This document shows, piece after piece, positions 8,802 to 15,822 of a stretch of DNA of 64,000 bases (position 1 is its first letter; the number at the start of each line of letters is the position of its first letter). A model generated the notes under the pieces. That model saw only the letters and a list, made by a program, of their open reading frames with translations, did no database searches and was not told where the DNA came from. Origin of the DNA: Sporomusa silvacetica DSM 10669. GTDB taxonomy: Bacteria > Bacillota > Negativicutes > Sporomusales > Sporomusaceae. The DNA lies in assembly GCF_002257705.1 (NCBI RefSeq), contig NZ_LSLK01000071.1, positions 59,207-123,206 of the forward strand. Direction: 5' to 3'. A program made the translations under genes and the position numbers.

Positions 8802-8920
8802 TAGTTTCTGCCGCAACCGAAGAACAACTGGCTTCTATGGAAGAGATTGCATCGTCTAGCCAGGCGTTGGCTAAAATGGCGGAAGAGTTACGTAATGTTG
8901 TATTACATTTTAGAGTATAG
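8777..8920 (+). pseudogene. C-terminal remnant of a methyl-accepting chemotaxis protein
   Basis: In a frame offset from lysE, the DNA from ~8777 to TAG 8918 reads VSAATEEQLASMEEIASSSQ, then ALAKMAEELRNVV. This is the conserved end of the signalling/methylation helix of chemoreceptors. There is no start codon or upstream receptor body, and the coding similarity runs back into the last codons of lysE. It is the scar of a deletion that joined the exporter to the tail of an mcp gene. Confidence 0.7.
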
Positions 8921-8979
8921 AAACAAAGCGTAGCTTGATTTGTACTAGATATGATTTATAGCAGGCAATTCGGCAAAAG

Positions 8980-9011
8980 AAAGGACTTCGCTTGTGCCAA
9001 AGTCCTTTTTA
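8980..9011 (+). terminator. Rho-independent terminator after lysE/mcp remnant
   Basis: Stem AAAGGACTT with AAGTCCTTT, 11-nt loop, then a T run. It was probably the original terminator of the lost chemoreceptor gene and now ends the lysE transcript. The rest of 8802-9184 is AT-rich with no other feature. Confidence 0.75.
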
Positions 9012-9184
9012 TTGTCCGCGTAGCCTAATATAATTCAAACTATAATAATATTATAAGATTTAGATAGTAAAATTTACAAAAAGGCTAAACATTCTATCTG
9101 AATCCATATCTCAATTCTATGTCGGATTGGTAGCTGTATTTAAGCTTAGAAGCGATTTTAATTGAAGTTAAGAAGGTGTTTAGG

Positions 9185-10240
9185 TTGAAACGAATCCTAT
9201 GTCTTTTGTTAATTGTTTTTATTGCAATACCGGTATATGCCGCAACCGCACATTTAATCAACTATGCGACAAACAGCAACGGAGATAAGTATTATTATAT
9301 TCCAGAATCAATAAAAATATCTAATAAGAGCATCTTTGTATCTTCTAGGCGTGATTTTGGTTCTGCTCGAAATGGTATTTACAAAAGTGTGTCCTTGCTA
9401 GTATTTAATCCTGTTGAGAAACAATATAAATTGCTTGCTATAGCAGGTTTAGATTCCGATGGTAAAGTAATTGAAAAAAGGGAGTATCCAGAGGCTGCCT
9501 GGCATGATATTCCCGGTCATTCTTCTACTGAAGCTCTTTTTCTGGCGGTTGCTAAATATGTTGCTGGAAATCCGTCAGCTTTTCAAGGGCGGGATCAAGC
9601 TGCAAGAAATAAAATAGGTTCGGCCACCGGCTTCTTTATAACTCCTAATATTGTAGTCACAAACAATCATGTTGTAAACGCCGCCAAACAAATTGAAATC
9701 ATTTATAACGATGAAATGAAAGTATCTGCTTCAGTGATTTGTACTGATCCGACAAGTGACCTAGCTCTACTAAAGGTAGTTGGATTGGAAAAGCTGGTTT
9801 GTCCCTTGGTGTTGGGTAAATCACGTGAAGTTAAGGAAGGTACTCGCATTTATACTGTCGGCTTTCCTTTGCCTTCCTATATAGGGACAACCGCTAAGAT
9901 AACTGAAGGACTTGTAAGTGGTATAACAGGCTATAAGGGCGATTATCGGCAATTCGAGATCAGTGCATCGATACAACCCGGGAATAGTGGCGGACCACTG
10001 TTTAACGAAAGGGCGGAAGTGATTGGTGTTGTTTCGGCTGAATTGGGTCGGAATTTTGCTGATAAAACTGGTATTATTCCTCAAAATGTTAACTTTGCAA
10101 TCAAATCCGAAAATATTGAGAATTTTGTTGCTAACCACGTGATTGGAATCAAATTACCAGGATCGAATCACAAATCTGTGCTTAATGCTACAGATGTAAT
10201 GGAAACAGCCAAAAAAGGAATAGTACATTTCGGTGGTTAA
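9185..10240 (+). CDS. Exported trypsin-like serine protease (HtrA/Deg-type catalytic domain, no PDZ)
   Basis: A 351-residue protein with an N-terminal signal or anchor (LKRILCLLLIVFIAIPVYA), a poorly conserved ~110-residue region, and an S1C-type protease domain (~145-325). The catalytic triad is complete: His in VVTNNHVV, Asp in TSDLALLK, Ser in QPGNSGGPL. There is no PDZ domain, so it is shorter than classical HtrA/DegP. It should act outside the cytoplasmic membrane in protein quality control. A GTG lies at 9176, but AGAAGG overlaps it, so the TTG at 9185 eight bases downstream is the better start. It is monocistronic. Confidence 0.82.
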   Translation: MKRILCLLLIVFIAIPVYAATAHLINYATNSNGDKYYYIPESIKISNKSIFVSSRRDFGSARNGIYKSVSLLVFNPVEKQYKLLAIAGLDSDGKVIEKREYPEAAWHDIPGHSSTEALFLAVAKYVAGNPSAFQGRDQAARNKIGSATGFFITPNIVVTNNHVVNAAKQIEIIYNDEMKVSASVICTDPTSDLALLKVVGLEKLVCPLVLGKSREVKEGTRIYTVGFPLPSYIGTTAKITEGLVSGITGYKGDYRQFEISASIQPGNSGGPLFNERAEVIGVVSAELGRNFADKTGIIPQNVNFAIKSENIENFVANHVIGIKLPGSNHKSVLNATDVMETAKKGIVHFGG

Positions 10241-10300
10241 AGAGTAAGCGGTTGATAGAACAATGAAAATCTTTATTAGAATACTGGCAATAAAAAAGTT

Positions 10301-10328
10301 AAGCAGGCTATTTGCCTGCTTCTTTGTT
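10301..10328 (+). terminator. Rho-independent terminator after the protease gene
   Basis: Stem AAGCAGGC with GCCTGCTT, 5-nt loop, and a T-rich tail, immediately before repeat copy A. Confidence 0.75.
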
Positions 10329-10330
10329 TC

Positions 10331-10437
10331 TCCAGATGGAAGTATAACTTTCCCTGGCTAGAACGCCTATCCCCCTAAAGGGCACAGGCGGCTTCTGCCA
10401 GCGTCCTAAGGGACTTGGCACAAGCCAAGTTTTATCT
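10331..10437 (+). repeat. Dispersed palindromic intergenic repeat, copy A
   Basis: It consists of a nested hairpin (TCCAG...GGAAGT/ACTTTCC...CTGG), a central GGC/GCC-rich part with CCCCTAAAGGG, a GTCCTAAGGGAC hairpin, and a terminal ACTTGGC-acaa-GCCAAGT hairpin. The long form, as in copy C, includes the ~22-nt segment with ACCCCTAAAGGGCACAGGCGG. Confidence 0.85.
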
Positions 10438-10492
10438 TATCCAGGTAGTTCTTTTCCCTTGGCTTTGCTGTCGGATAATATCCTTTCAAACT

Positions 10493-10759
10493 CTACTCTT
10501 TATACTTAACAAAAACCACATAGTAAGCAATAGCACAAGAGATGATAGTCGTTACTAATGCAGGCAACCAATTAACCAAGTTGGCCCCTACACTAATAAT
10601 GCCAATGATAGCAAAGGATACTACTATTCCCCAGCGCGCAGATTTACGCCGGTCAGCTATAATCTCATGGCGTCTTTTTATATAGAGTGATAAGTAAAGA
10701 AGTAAGATGGTGATTACAAGGCCATAATAAATAAACTCATGAAAGGATAGATGATACAT
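10493..10759 (-). CDS. Small membrane protein, unknown function
   Basis: An 88-residue protein beginning MYHLSFHEFIYY, with three hydrophobic segments (about residues 9-28, 43-62 and 64-84) separated by a basic loop (KRRHEIIADRRKSARW), so it should be an integral membrane protein with the loop inside. AAGGAGGG lies eight bases before this ATG; a longer frame upstream lacks a ribosome site. I do not recognise a family. Nothing adjacent suggests a partner; it is transcribed alone toward the protease gene. Confidence 0.6.
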   Translation of the reverse strand: MYHLSFHEFIYYGLVITILLLYLSLYIKRRHEIIADRRKSARWGIVVSFAIIGIISVGANLVNWLPALVTTIISCAIAYYVVFVKYKE

Positions 10760-11070
10760 AAACGAAACCCTCCTTGGTGTCCTAGCTTTGGTATATAAGA
10801 TTATCATGTTGAAGGTATTTACGCAAATAATTACTTTATCGAGGGTGGTCCTGTTTTAACTTAATTTCCTCATAATACATTCTTCACCCAATCATTCTAA
10901 TATCATTAACTCTATCTCTGCTTACATTTTAGCACATTTTTCCTCCATTTCAAAAACATCGCTAACGTCATCAAAAATTGTAAGTTATAAATATAACACT
11001 GCTACTTCTGCAAAAAAAATACCAAAGATAAAAAAGTGAGTAAGCTATTTTAGGCACCTGTTAAACAGAA

Positions 11071-11098
11071 AGAAACCATCGTTAATGATGGTTTCTTC
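11071..11098. terminator. Orphan terminator-like hairpin
   Basis: A perfect stem AGAAACCATC/GATGGTTTCT with a 6-nt loop and T-rich flank. No gene ends here on either strand; bases 10760-11070 are AT-rich and hold nothing I can identify, so a gene may have been lost. Confidence 0.55.
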
Positions 11099-11288
11099 CT
11101 TATCTCATAAGCATGGCATTAGCTGAGCGGCGTGATGGGTAGGTGTTTATGCATGAAGAAGGTCCTGATAGTAGTGGATGGGGGAGATTTGTCTTGGTTA
11201 CTGAAAATAAATAATAATTAAAAAAATTATAAATATTATAAAAGGTTTGCAGGAATATAGAAATGTGCAGCGAATATATATTGCTAAA

Positions 11289-11373
11289 GAGTTCCGAGTT
11301 GCTATCGCCAGATAGGTGATGGTAAACGTGGGTGCGAGAAGGAATTTTCGTGCCAGCCATTGTGCAAAGGAAG
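11289..11373 (+). ncRNA. Riboswitch-like aptamer 1 in the aor leader (Moco/W-cofactor type proposed)
   Basis: A structured leader element. The outer helix pairs TTCC (11292) with GGAA (11369). The second helix pairs GCTATCGCC with GGTGATGGT over a 5-nt loop. A third helix pairs GGTGCGAGAA with TTTTCGTGCC across a GGAA (GNRA) tetraloop. The 3' side ends GCAAAGGAAG. The same architecture recurs 190 bases on with different stem sequences but preserved pairing. Its placement before a tungsten/molybdenum-pterin enzyme and a MoaD gene points to the Moco RNA family (RF01055); that family name is inference from context and layout. Confidence 0.65.
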
Positions 11374-11397
11374 TCCGTTAACACGGGCTTCCTTTGT
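11369..11397 (+). terminator. Terminator 1 of the aor leader
   Basis: Stem GGAAGTCCGT with ACGGGCTTCC, TAAC loop, then CTTTGTTT. Its 5' strand is the same GGAA that closes the outer helix of aptamer 1, so the two folds exclude each other. Confidence 0.8.
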
Positions 11398-11478
11398 TTA
11401 TTATCCTATCTTATATATGTGGTAGTATTTTGTGGCTGTTATGTGATGTAAGTCAGAGACAAGAAAACTTAATAGTTA

Positions 11479-11563
11479 CTTCCGATTTATTATTATCCCA
11501 CAGGGAGGTAATAAACATACGGTACGATAAGCAATTATCGTGCCCGCCAGTGCGCAAAGGAAG
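11479..11563 (+). ncRNA. Riboswitch-like aptamer 2 in the aor leader
   Basis: Second copy of the leader aptamer: outer helix CTTCC/GGAAG, second helix TTATTATCCC/GGGAGGTAATAA (GG bulged), third helix GGTACGATAA/TTATCGTGCC capped by GCAA (GNRA), then CGCCAGTGCGCAAAGGAAG. Stem sequences differ from aptamer 1 while pairing is kept, and the GNRA loop and GCAAAGGAAG 3' end are conserved. That is the covariation expected of a real RNA. Confidence 0.68.
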
Positions 11564-11597
11564 AGGTACTAAAATTTTTTAGCACCTCTTTTTTTAT
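11561..11597 (+). terminator. Terminator 2 of the aor leader
   Basis: Stem AAGAGGTACTAAA with TTTAGCACCTCTT (one A-C mismatch) followed by seven or more T. Its 5' AAG is shared with the 3' strand of the aptamer 2 outer helix. Confidence 0.82.
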
Positions 11598-11631
11598 ATT
11601 TAAAATCAAAAAATTATTTAGGAGGGTTTTT

Positions 11632-13371
11632 ATGAATAAGTTTATCCGTGTAAACATGACAACCAAGGAAGTTGTAACAAGTGAGGCTCCAGAGAAGTAT
11701 GCAGGTTTAGCAGGTCGTGCACTTACTTCAAACTTTGTTAATGACGAAGTTAAACCTACCTGCCATGCGCTGGGAAAAAACAACAAGCTGATTTTTGCTC
11801 CAGGTCTGCTTAGCGGCACAAGTGCTTCCCAGTCAGGTCGACTCTCAGTAGGTGCCAAGAGCCCACTGACTGGTACCATCAAGGAAAGCAACACAGGTGG
11901 AACTTTCTCCCAAAAGATGGCCAAAATGGGGATTAAGGCTCTGGTTATCGAGGGAATGCCTGAAGAAGACAAGTTCTATGTGCTTAAAATTGATATGAAT
12001 GGCGTAACCATAGAGGACGCTCCAGCTGAAATCCTCGGCGGCTGTGGCAACTACGAAGCAATTAAAGTCTTAAGTGCCAAATATGGAGCCAAGGTTGGTA
12101 TCGCGCTGGCAGGTCCGGCTGGCGAATATCGACTGCCTACCGCTAATATTTCCTTTAAAGATCCTGAAGGCAACATCCGTAGTGCTGGTCGTGGCGGTCT
12201 TGGTGCAGTGCTGGGTTCAAAGAAAGTCAAAGCTCTTATTATTGATGATGCTGGCGCACCTGGTGTTACCCTCGCGAAACCAGAGGAATTCAGAGCAGCA
12301 GCCAAAGCATTTGCCAAGGCGTTGACTACTCATCCGGTTACTGGTCAAGCATTGCCGGCATACGGCACAGACGTGTTGGTTAACATCTTAAACGAAGCTG
12401 GCGGTTTACCTGCTAAGAACTTTACTACAGGCCGCATTGATTGGAATGACAAAATCTCCGGTGAAACCATGAATGCCACGATCAGCGAGCGTGGCGGCGA
12501 CGGCAAAGTATCTCACGGCTGCCACGCTGGCTGCATCATTCGTTGTTCACAGTGGTATCCAGACAAGGACGGCAAATACATTACAAGTGGTTTTGAATAT
12601 GAGACTGTATGGGCTCTTGGCGCAGGCGCTGGTATTCAGGATCTGGATGATATCGCTTATATCGACCGCGCTATGGATGATGTCGGCGTAGATGCTATCG
12701 ACGTTTCAGTTGCTGTAGCGACCGCTATCGAAGGTGGCTTGCTGCCTTGGGGTGATGGCAAAGCTGCTTTAGAAGCTATCAAGCAAATTGCCACTCCTAC
12801 TCCACTTGGTCGGATAATTGGTGGCGGTACAGCCATTGTCGGTAAGGTTTGCGGTCTATACCGTACTCCTGTTGTTAAAGATCAGGCTATCCCGGCGTAT
12901 GATCCGCGTTCCGTTAAAGGTATCGGTCTGACGTATGCCACTACTCCAATGGGAGCTGACCATACATCAGGTTACTGTATTGCTACAAACATCCTGAAAA
13001 TTGGCGGTTATGTAGATCCGCTTAAGAAGGAAGGTCAAATAGAACTTTCCCGTAATCTGCAAATTGCCACAGCTGCTGTTGATAGTACTGGTATGTGTCT
13101 CTTTATTGCCTTCGCTATCCTGGATATTCCTGAAGGCTTCAACGCGCTGATCGATATGATCAATGCCCGCTATGGTCTGTCGTTGACTGCAGATGACGTA
13201 ACTGCTCTCGGAAAATCAGTTCTTAAAGCTGAACGGGCCTTTAATGCAGCAGCTGGTTTTACGAACGCTCATGACCGACTGCCGGAATTCTTTGAATATG
13301 AGCCTTGCCCACCACATAATGCTGTTTGGGACTTCACGCCTGAAGAAATCGACGAAGTCTTCAATTTCTAG
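11632..13371 (+). CDS. Aldehyde:ferredoxin oxidoreductase family protein (tungsten-pterin enzyme)
   Basis: A 579-residue enzyme of the AOR family, which interconverts aldehydes and carboxylic acids using a tungsten- (sometimes molybdenum-) bispterin and one 4Fe-4S cluster, with ferredoxin as partner. The N-terminal pterin domain (1-205) includes GRLSVGAKSP and GRGGLGAVLGSKKVKA. The cluster ligands read GCHAGCIIRCS (~299-309) with the fourth Cys in DSTGMC (~484-489). The second pterin domain shows DVGVDAIDVS and TPMGADHTSG. AGGAGG precedes the ATG. In acetogens such an enzyme reduces acetate to acetaldehyde, which the alcohol dehydrogenase at 18.3 kb could take to ethanol. The substrate is not visible in the sequence. 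It is regulated by two leader aptamers and followed by a terminator. Confidence 0.9.
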   Translation: MNKFIRVNMTTKEVVTSEAPEKYAGLAGRALTSNFVNDEVKPTCHALGKNNKLIFAPGLLSGTSASQSGRLSVGAKSPLTGTIKESNTGGTFSQKMAKMGIKALVIEGMPEEDKFYVLKIDMNGVTIEDAPAEILGGCGNYEAIKVLSAKYGAKVGIALAGPAGEYRLPTANISFKDPEGNIRSAGRGGLGAVLGSKKVKALIIDDAGAPGVTLAKPEEFRAAAKAFAKALTTHPVTGQALPAYGTDVLVNILNEAGGLPAKNFTTGRIDWNDKISGETMNATISERGGDGKVSHGCHAGCIIRCSQWYPDKDGKYITSGFEYETVWALGAGAGIQDLDDIAYIDRAMDDVGVDAIDVSVAVATAIEGGLLPWGDGKAALEAIKQIATPTPLGRIIGGGTAIVGKVCGLYRTPVVKDQAIPAYDPRSVKGIGLTYATTPMGADHTSGYCIATNILKIGGYVDPLKKEGQIELSRNLQIATAAVDSTGMCLFIAFAILDIPEGFNALIDMINARYGLSLTADDVTALGKSVLKAERAFNAAAGFTNAHDRLPEFFEYEPCPPHNAVWDFTPEEIDEVFNF

Positions 13372-13380
13372 TTAACTAAA

Positions 13381-13408
13381 AGAGCCGGGCTTAGGCCCGG
13401 CTTTTTAT
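13381..13408 (+). terminator. Rho-independent terminator after aor
   Basis: Perfect 8-bp G+C stem AGCCGGGC/GCCCGGCT, TTAG loop, T5 tail. Confidence 0.9.
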
Positions 13409-13576
13409 CTAATTGTTTAAGGTGCCCACGTTGCTAAGTTGCATTTCACTTGAAGATGTGGCAGGAGAATGAATGACTGGCGCCTAAAAGATTGAGGGGT
13501 ACAAATATCGTAACTGATACGATCCATAAGGGTATCGCAAATTATTTTAGTGAATACTACTCGAGGAGGTAATTAG

Positions 13577-15013
13577 GTGATACTTGAGCGGAAACAGATA
13601 AATAGATATTTAAGGCATATTTTAATACCTGAAATAAGCGGTCCTGGTCAGAAGAAACTCTTGGGGTCGTCAGTTTTCATTTGCGGAGAAAATGTAACCG
13701 ACATTGCCCCTGCTATATACTACCTTGCTGCAGCAGGTGTAGGTCATATAGGGTGCCATTTTGAGGACTCCAACGGGATTGACAAGCTATTTGACAACAT
13801 ACACGATTTAAACGAGGATGTCACCATTGGATTATCAGACGGTACCAATAGTGATGTTCGCATTTTTTTAGGTAGGCCGGAGTTTATTATCCAAAAGCAG
13901 GAGCTGATTTATACCAGTTTTGTACCTTCCGTAATATCCCTTTATAGAGGCTGGCAGGGAGGCATGCAAATTTTAAAAAATAATGACTGTTTGCATTTCT
14001 TCTTATCAAAGCTAACAGATGTCCAGCAAAGATCGGGGATTGAGGTTCATAATAGCACGGTGAAGGGGGGGATATTCTCGAACTGTGTTTCAGGTGCGCT
14101 ATGCGCGATGGAAGTTATAAAGCTTTTACTTGATATTGGCGGATCAGGAGATGATTTTTTATACTTCAATCTTCTATCCATGGAATTTTTAAAATCCGGC
14201 AAAGCGGAAGCGGAACTTGAACATATGTTACATGAGCTATGTACTCTGAAGCCGGTAGATTGTTTAGACGCTGCATTAGGAGATCGCAAAGTGCTGATTG
14301 TGGGGACAGGTGGACTGGGATCTCCCGCCGCGTATGCGCTCGCACTAGCAGGCGTTGGAACAATAGGTCTGGTCGATTATGATACTGTTGAGATAAGCAA
14401 CCTCAATCGTCAAATACTCCATTCTATGTCAAGGATTGGAATGCCTAAGGTGGAATCCGCCGCCACATTTTTAAAAAATATAAATCCGTGTCTTATAATA
14501 AATTGCTACAACACTAGTCTAAGTAAGGAAAATATTTTTGATATTATTGCAGGCTATGATGTTGTAATTGATGCAGTTGATAATTTTCCAACCCGGTTTT
14601 TATTAAACGACGCTTGCTTTTTTGCAGGAAAACCGATGATAGATGCAGGTGTAATCAGATTTGACGGTACTTTCAGGACCATTTTACCCCAAAAAGGTCC
14701 ATGTTATCGCTGTACACTTCCTGATATTCCATCTCCAGACAGTATACCGTCATGCGCCGAATCAGGCGTACTTGGGCCGGTACCGGGAATAATGGGCTTT
14801 ATCCAGTCAGCTGAGGCTGTAAAATTCTTATCAGGTCAGGGAAACATTTTAAGTGACAGAATGATCTTCTTTGATGGACTGTTTTCTGATTTTTGTACCA
14901 TAAAAATAAACAGAAACAATGCCTGTCCATTATGCGGCGCAGAACCGACTATACATGAGCTCCAGGAATATGTATTTATGTGCCCGGATGATGTTGATAA
15001 AGAGAACAATTGA
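13577..15013 (+). CDS. Tandem ThiF/MoeB-fold protein: degenerate N domain plus active adenylyltransferase domain
   Basis: A 478-residue protein of two E1-like adenylation domains. The C-terminal half (~235-460) is a complete MoeB/ThiF domain: GTGGLGSPAAYALA nucleotide loop, DTVEISNLNRQ, the catalytic-Asp region DAVDNFPTRF, and zinc pairs CYRC and CPLC. It should adenylate the C-terminal Gly of a MoaD-like carrier. The N-terminal half (~1-215) starts like MoeB (RYLRHILIPEISGPGQ) but its nucleotide loop reads GENVTDIA, so it cannot bind ATP in the usual way. Bacterial MoeB is normally ~250 residues and a homodimer; here the dimer seems fused, one half dead. GTG start with GAGGAGGT six bases upstream. 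The MoaD gene downstream is the obvious partner. Confidence 0.82.
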   Translation: MILERKQINRYLRHILIPEISGPGQKKLLGSSVFICGENVTDIAPAIYYLAAAGVGHIGCHFEDSNGIDKLFDNIHDLNEDVTIGLSDGTNSDVRIFLGRPEFIIQKQELIYTSFVPSVISLYRGWQGGMQILKNNDCLHFFLSKLTDVQQRSGIEVHNSTVKGGIFSNCVSGALCAMEVIKLLLDIGGSGDDFLYFNLLSMEFLKSGKAEAELEHMLHELCTLKPVDCLDAALGDRKVLIVGTGGLGSPAAYALALAGVGTIGLVDYDTVEISNLNRQILHSMSRIGMPKVESAATFLKNINPCLIINCYNTSLSKENIFDIIAGYDVVIDAVDNFPTRFLLNDACFFAGKPMIDAGVIRFDGTFRTILPQKGPCYRCTLPDIPSPDSIPSCAESGVLGPVPGIMGFIQSAEAVKFLSGQGNILSDRMIFFDGLFSDFCTIKINRNNACPLCGAEPTIHELQEYVFMCPDDVDKENN

Positions 15014-15137
15014 GAATTTCTATGATTTTGCAGCAAGGCACTCGAAAGTATATATAATAAGTAATTATTAAAAAATTATAAATATTATAAAAGGTTTGCA
15101 GGAATATAGAAATGTACAGCGAATATATATTGCTAAA

Positions 15138-15197
15138 GAGTTCCAGAGTTACTATCGCCAGATCGGTGATGGTAAACGTGGGTGCGAGAAGGAATTT
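15138..15197 (+). ncRNA. Truncated aptamer 1 copy in the moaD leader
   Basis: Near-identical to 11288-11347 (5' part of aptamer 1, including the second helix ACTATCGCC/GGTGATGGT and the 5' strand of the third helix). It stops after GGAATTT and joins the spacer before aptamer 2. The missing part corresponds to ~100 bases (11348-11447) of the aor leader, including the 3' half of the aptamer and terminator 1. The homology begins earlier, at ~15063. Confidence 0.75.
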
Positions 15198-15230
15198 AAG
15201 TAAGTCAGAGATGAGAAAACTTAATAGTTG

Positions 15231-15315
15231 CTTCCGATTTATTATTATCCCACCGGGAGGTAATAAACATACGGTACGATAAGTAATTATCGCGCCTGCC
15301 AATGCGCAAAGGAAG
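15231..15315 (+). ncRNA. Riboswitch-like aptamer in the moaD leader
   Basis: Complete second copy of aptamer 2: outer helix CTTCC/GGAAG, helix TTATTATCCC/GGGAGGTAATAA, helix GGTACGATAA/TTATCGCGCC with a GTAA (GNRA) loop, then GCCAATGCGCAAAGGAAG. It most likely binds molybdenum or tungsten cofactor (Moco RNA family, inferred). It controls the MoaD-like gene through the terminator directly after it. Confidence 0.68.
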
Positions 15316-15348
15316 AGGTACTAAAATTTTTTTAGCACCTCTTTTTTT
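15313..15348 (+). terminator. Terminator of the moaD leader
   Basis: Same stem as in the aor leader (AAGAGGTACTAAA/TTTAGCACCTCTT) with a T7 tail; its first AAG is shared with the aptamer outer helix. Confidence 0.82.
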
Positions 15349-15420
15349 ATATTTAAATTTAAATATAACTAATGATAAGATGTTTCTTTGCAAAGTTGCA
15401 TTGCAACTTTGCTTACCCTA

Positions 15421-15512
15421 ACCGAAAGTATAAAACTTTCTTAAAAGCAGGATAAGGGCAACATCGGCTTCCGCCTTCGCCAAAGGCTCGGCGCAAGTCG
15501 TGTTTTCTTTAA
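15421..15512 (+). repeat. Dispersed palindromic intergenic repeat, divergent copy F
   Basis: Aligns along its length with copies A-E (GAAAGTATAaaACTTTC, CGGCTTCcGCC, AAAGG, GGCgCAAG, GTTTTCTT) but with many substitutions and fewer intact stems. It is an older member lying between the leader terminator and the MoaD start. Confidence 0.6.
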
Positions 15513-15534
15513 AATAAGTATAGGGGGATTTGAA

Positions 15535-15771
15535 ATGGTAGTGGAAGTGCGTTTATATGCTACGTTGAGGCGTTATACGCCATCAAGTCCGAATGGTGTA
15601 ATAACAGTAGAAGTGCCTGCTGGAATTACTGTGCTTGATTTAGTGAAAAAAATTGAAGTTGATCCGACAGAGATTCACTTGATTATGATAAATGGTGTAG
15701 GGTGTGAGCTTGAGAAGATAATAAGTGATGGCGACCGGGTTGGCTTGTTCCCACCAGTAGGTGGTGGTTAG
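15535..15771 (+). CDS. MoaD/ThiS-family sulfur carrier protein with C-terminal GGG
   Basis: A 78-residue ubiquitin-fold carrier. The strand pattern VEVRLYATLRRY at the start and GDRVGLFPPVGGG at the end are typical of MoaD, whose terminal Gly-Gly is adenylated by MoeB and thiocarboxylated to deliver sulfur for molybdopterin. Here the protein ends in three glycines, so the last two can serve. TAGGGGG precedes the ATG. It stands behind its own aptamer and terminator and just after the tandem ThiF-fold gene. A dedicated carrier for tungsto-pterin synthesis for the AOR is the natural reading. Confidence 0.85.
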   Translation: MVVEVRLYATLRRYTPSSPNGVITVEVPAGITVLDLVKKIEVDPTEIHLIMINGVGCELEKIISDGDRVGLFPPVGGG

Positions 15772-15822
15772 TCGTTAATTTATAGCATAAAGTGAAAGAT
15801 TAATAAGAAAGGAGTGGTTTGT

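Noticed and set aside
11100..11384. Minus-strand ORF of 94 codons across the aor leader
   Set aside because: It lies on the complement of the structured leader and terminator 1, has no ribosome site, and a similar ORF appears opposite the moaD leader only because the leader is duplicated.
11280..11390. T-box leader
   Set aside because: GGGTGCGAG superficially resembles the T-box GGGTGG, but there is no T-box antiterminator sequence or Stem I layout, and the downstream gene is not amino-acid related.
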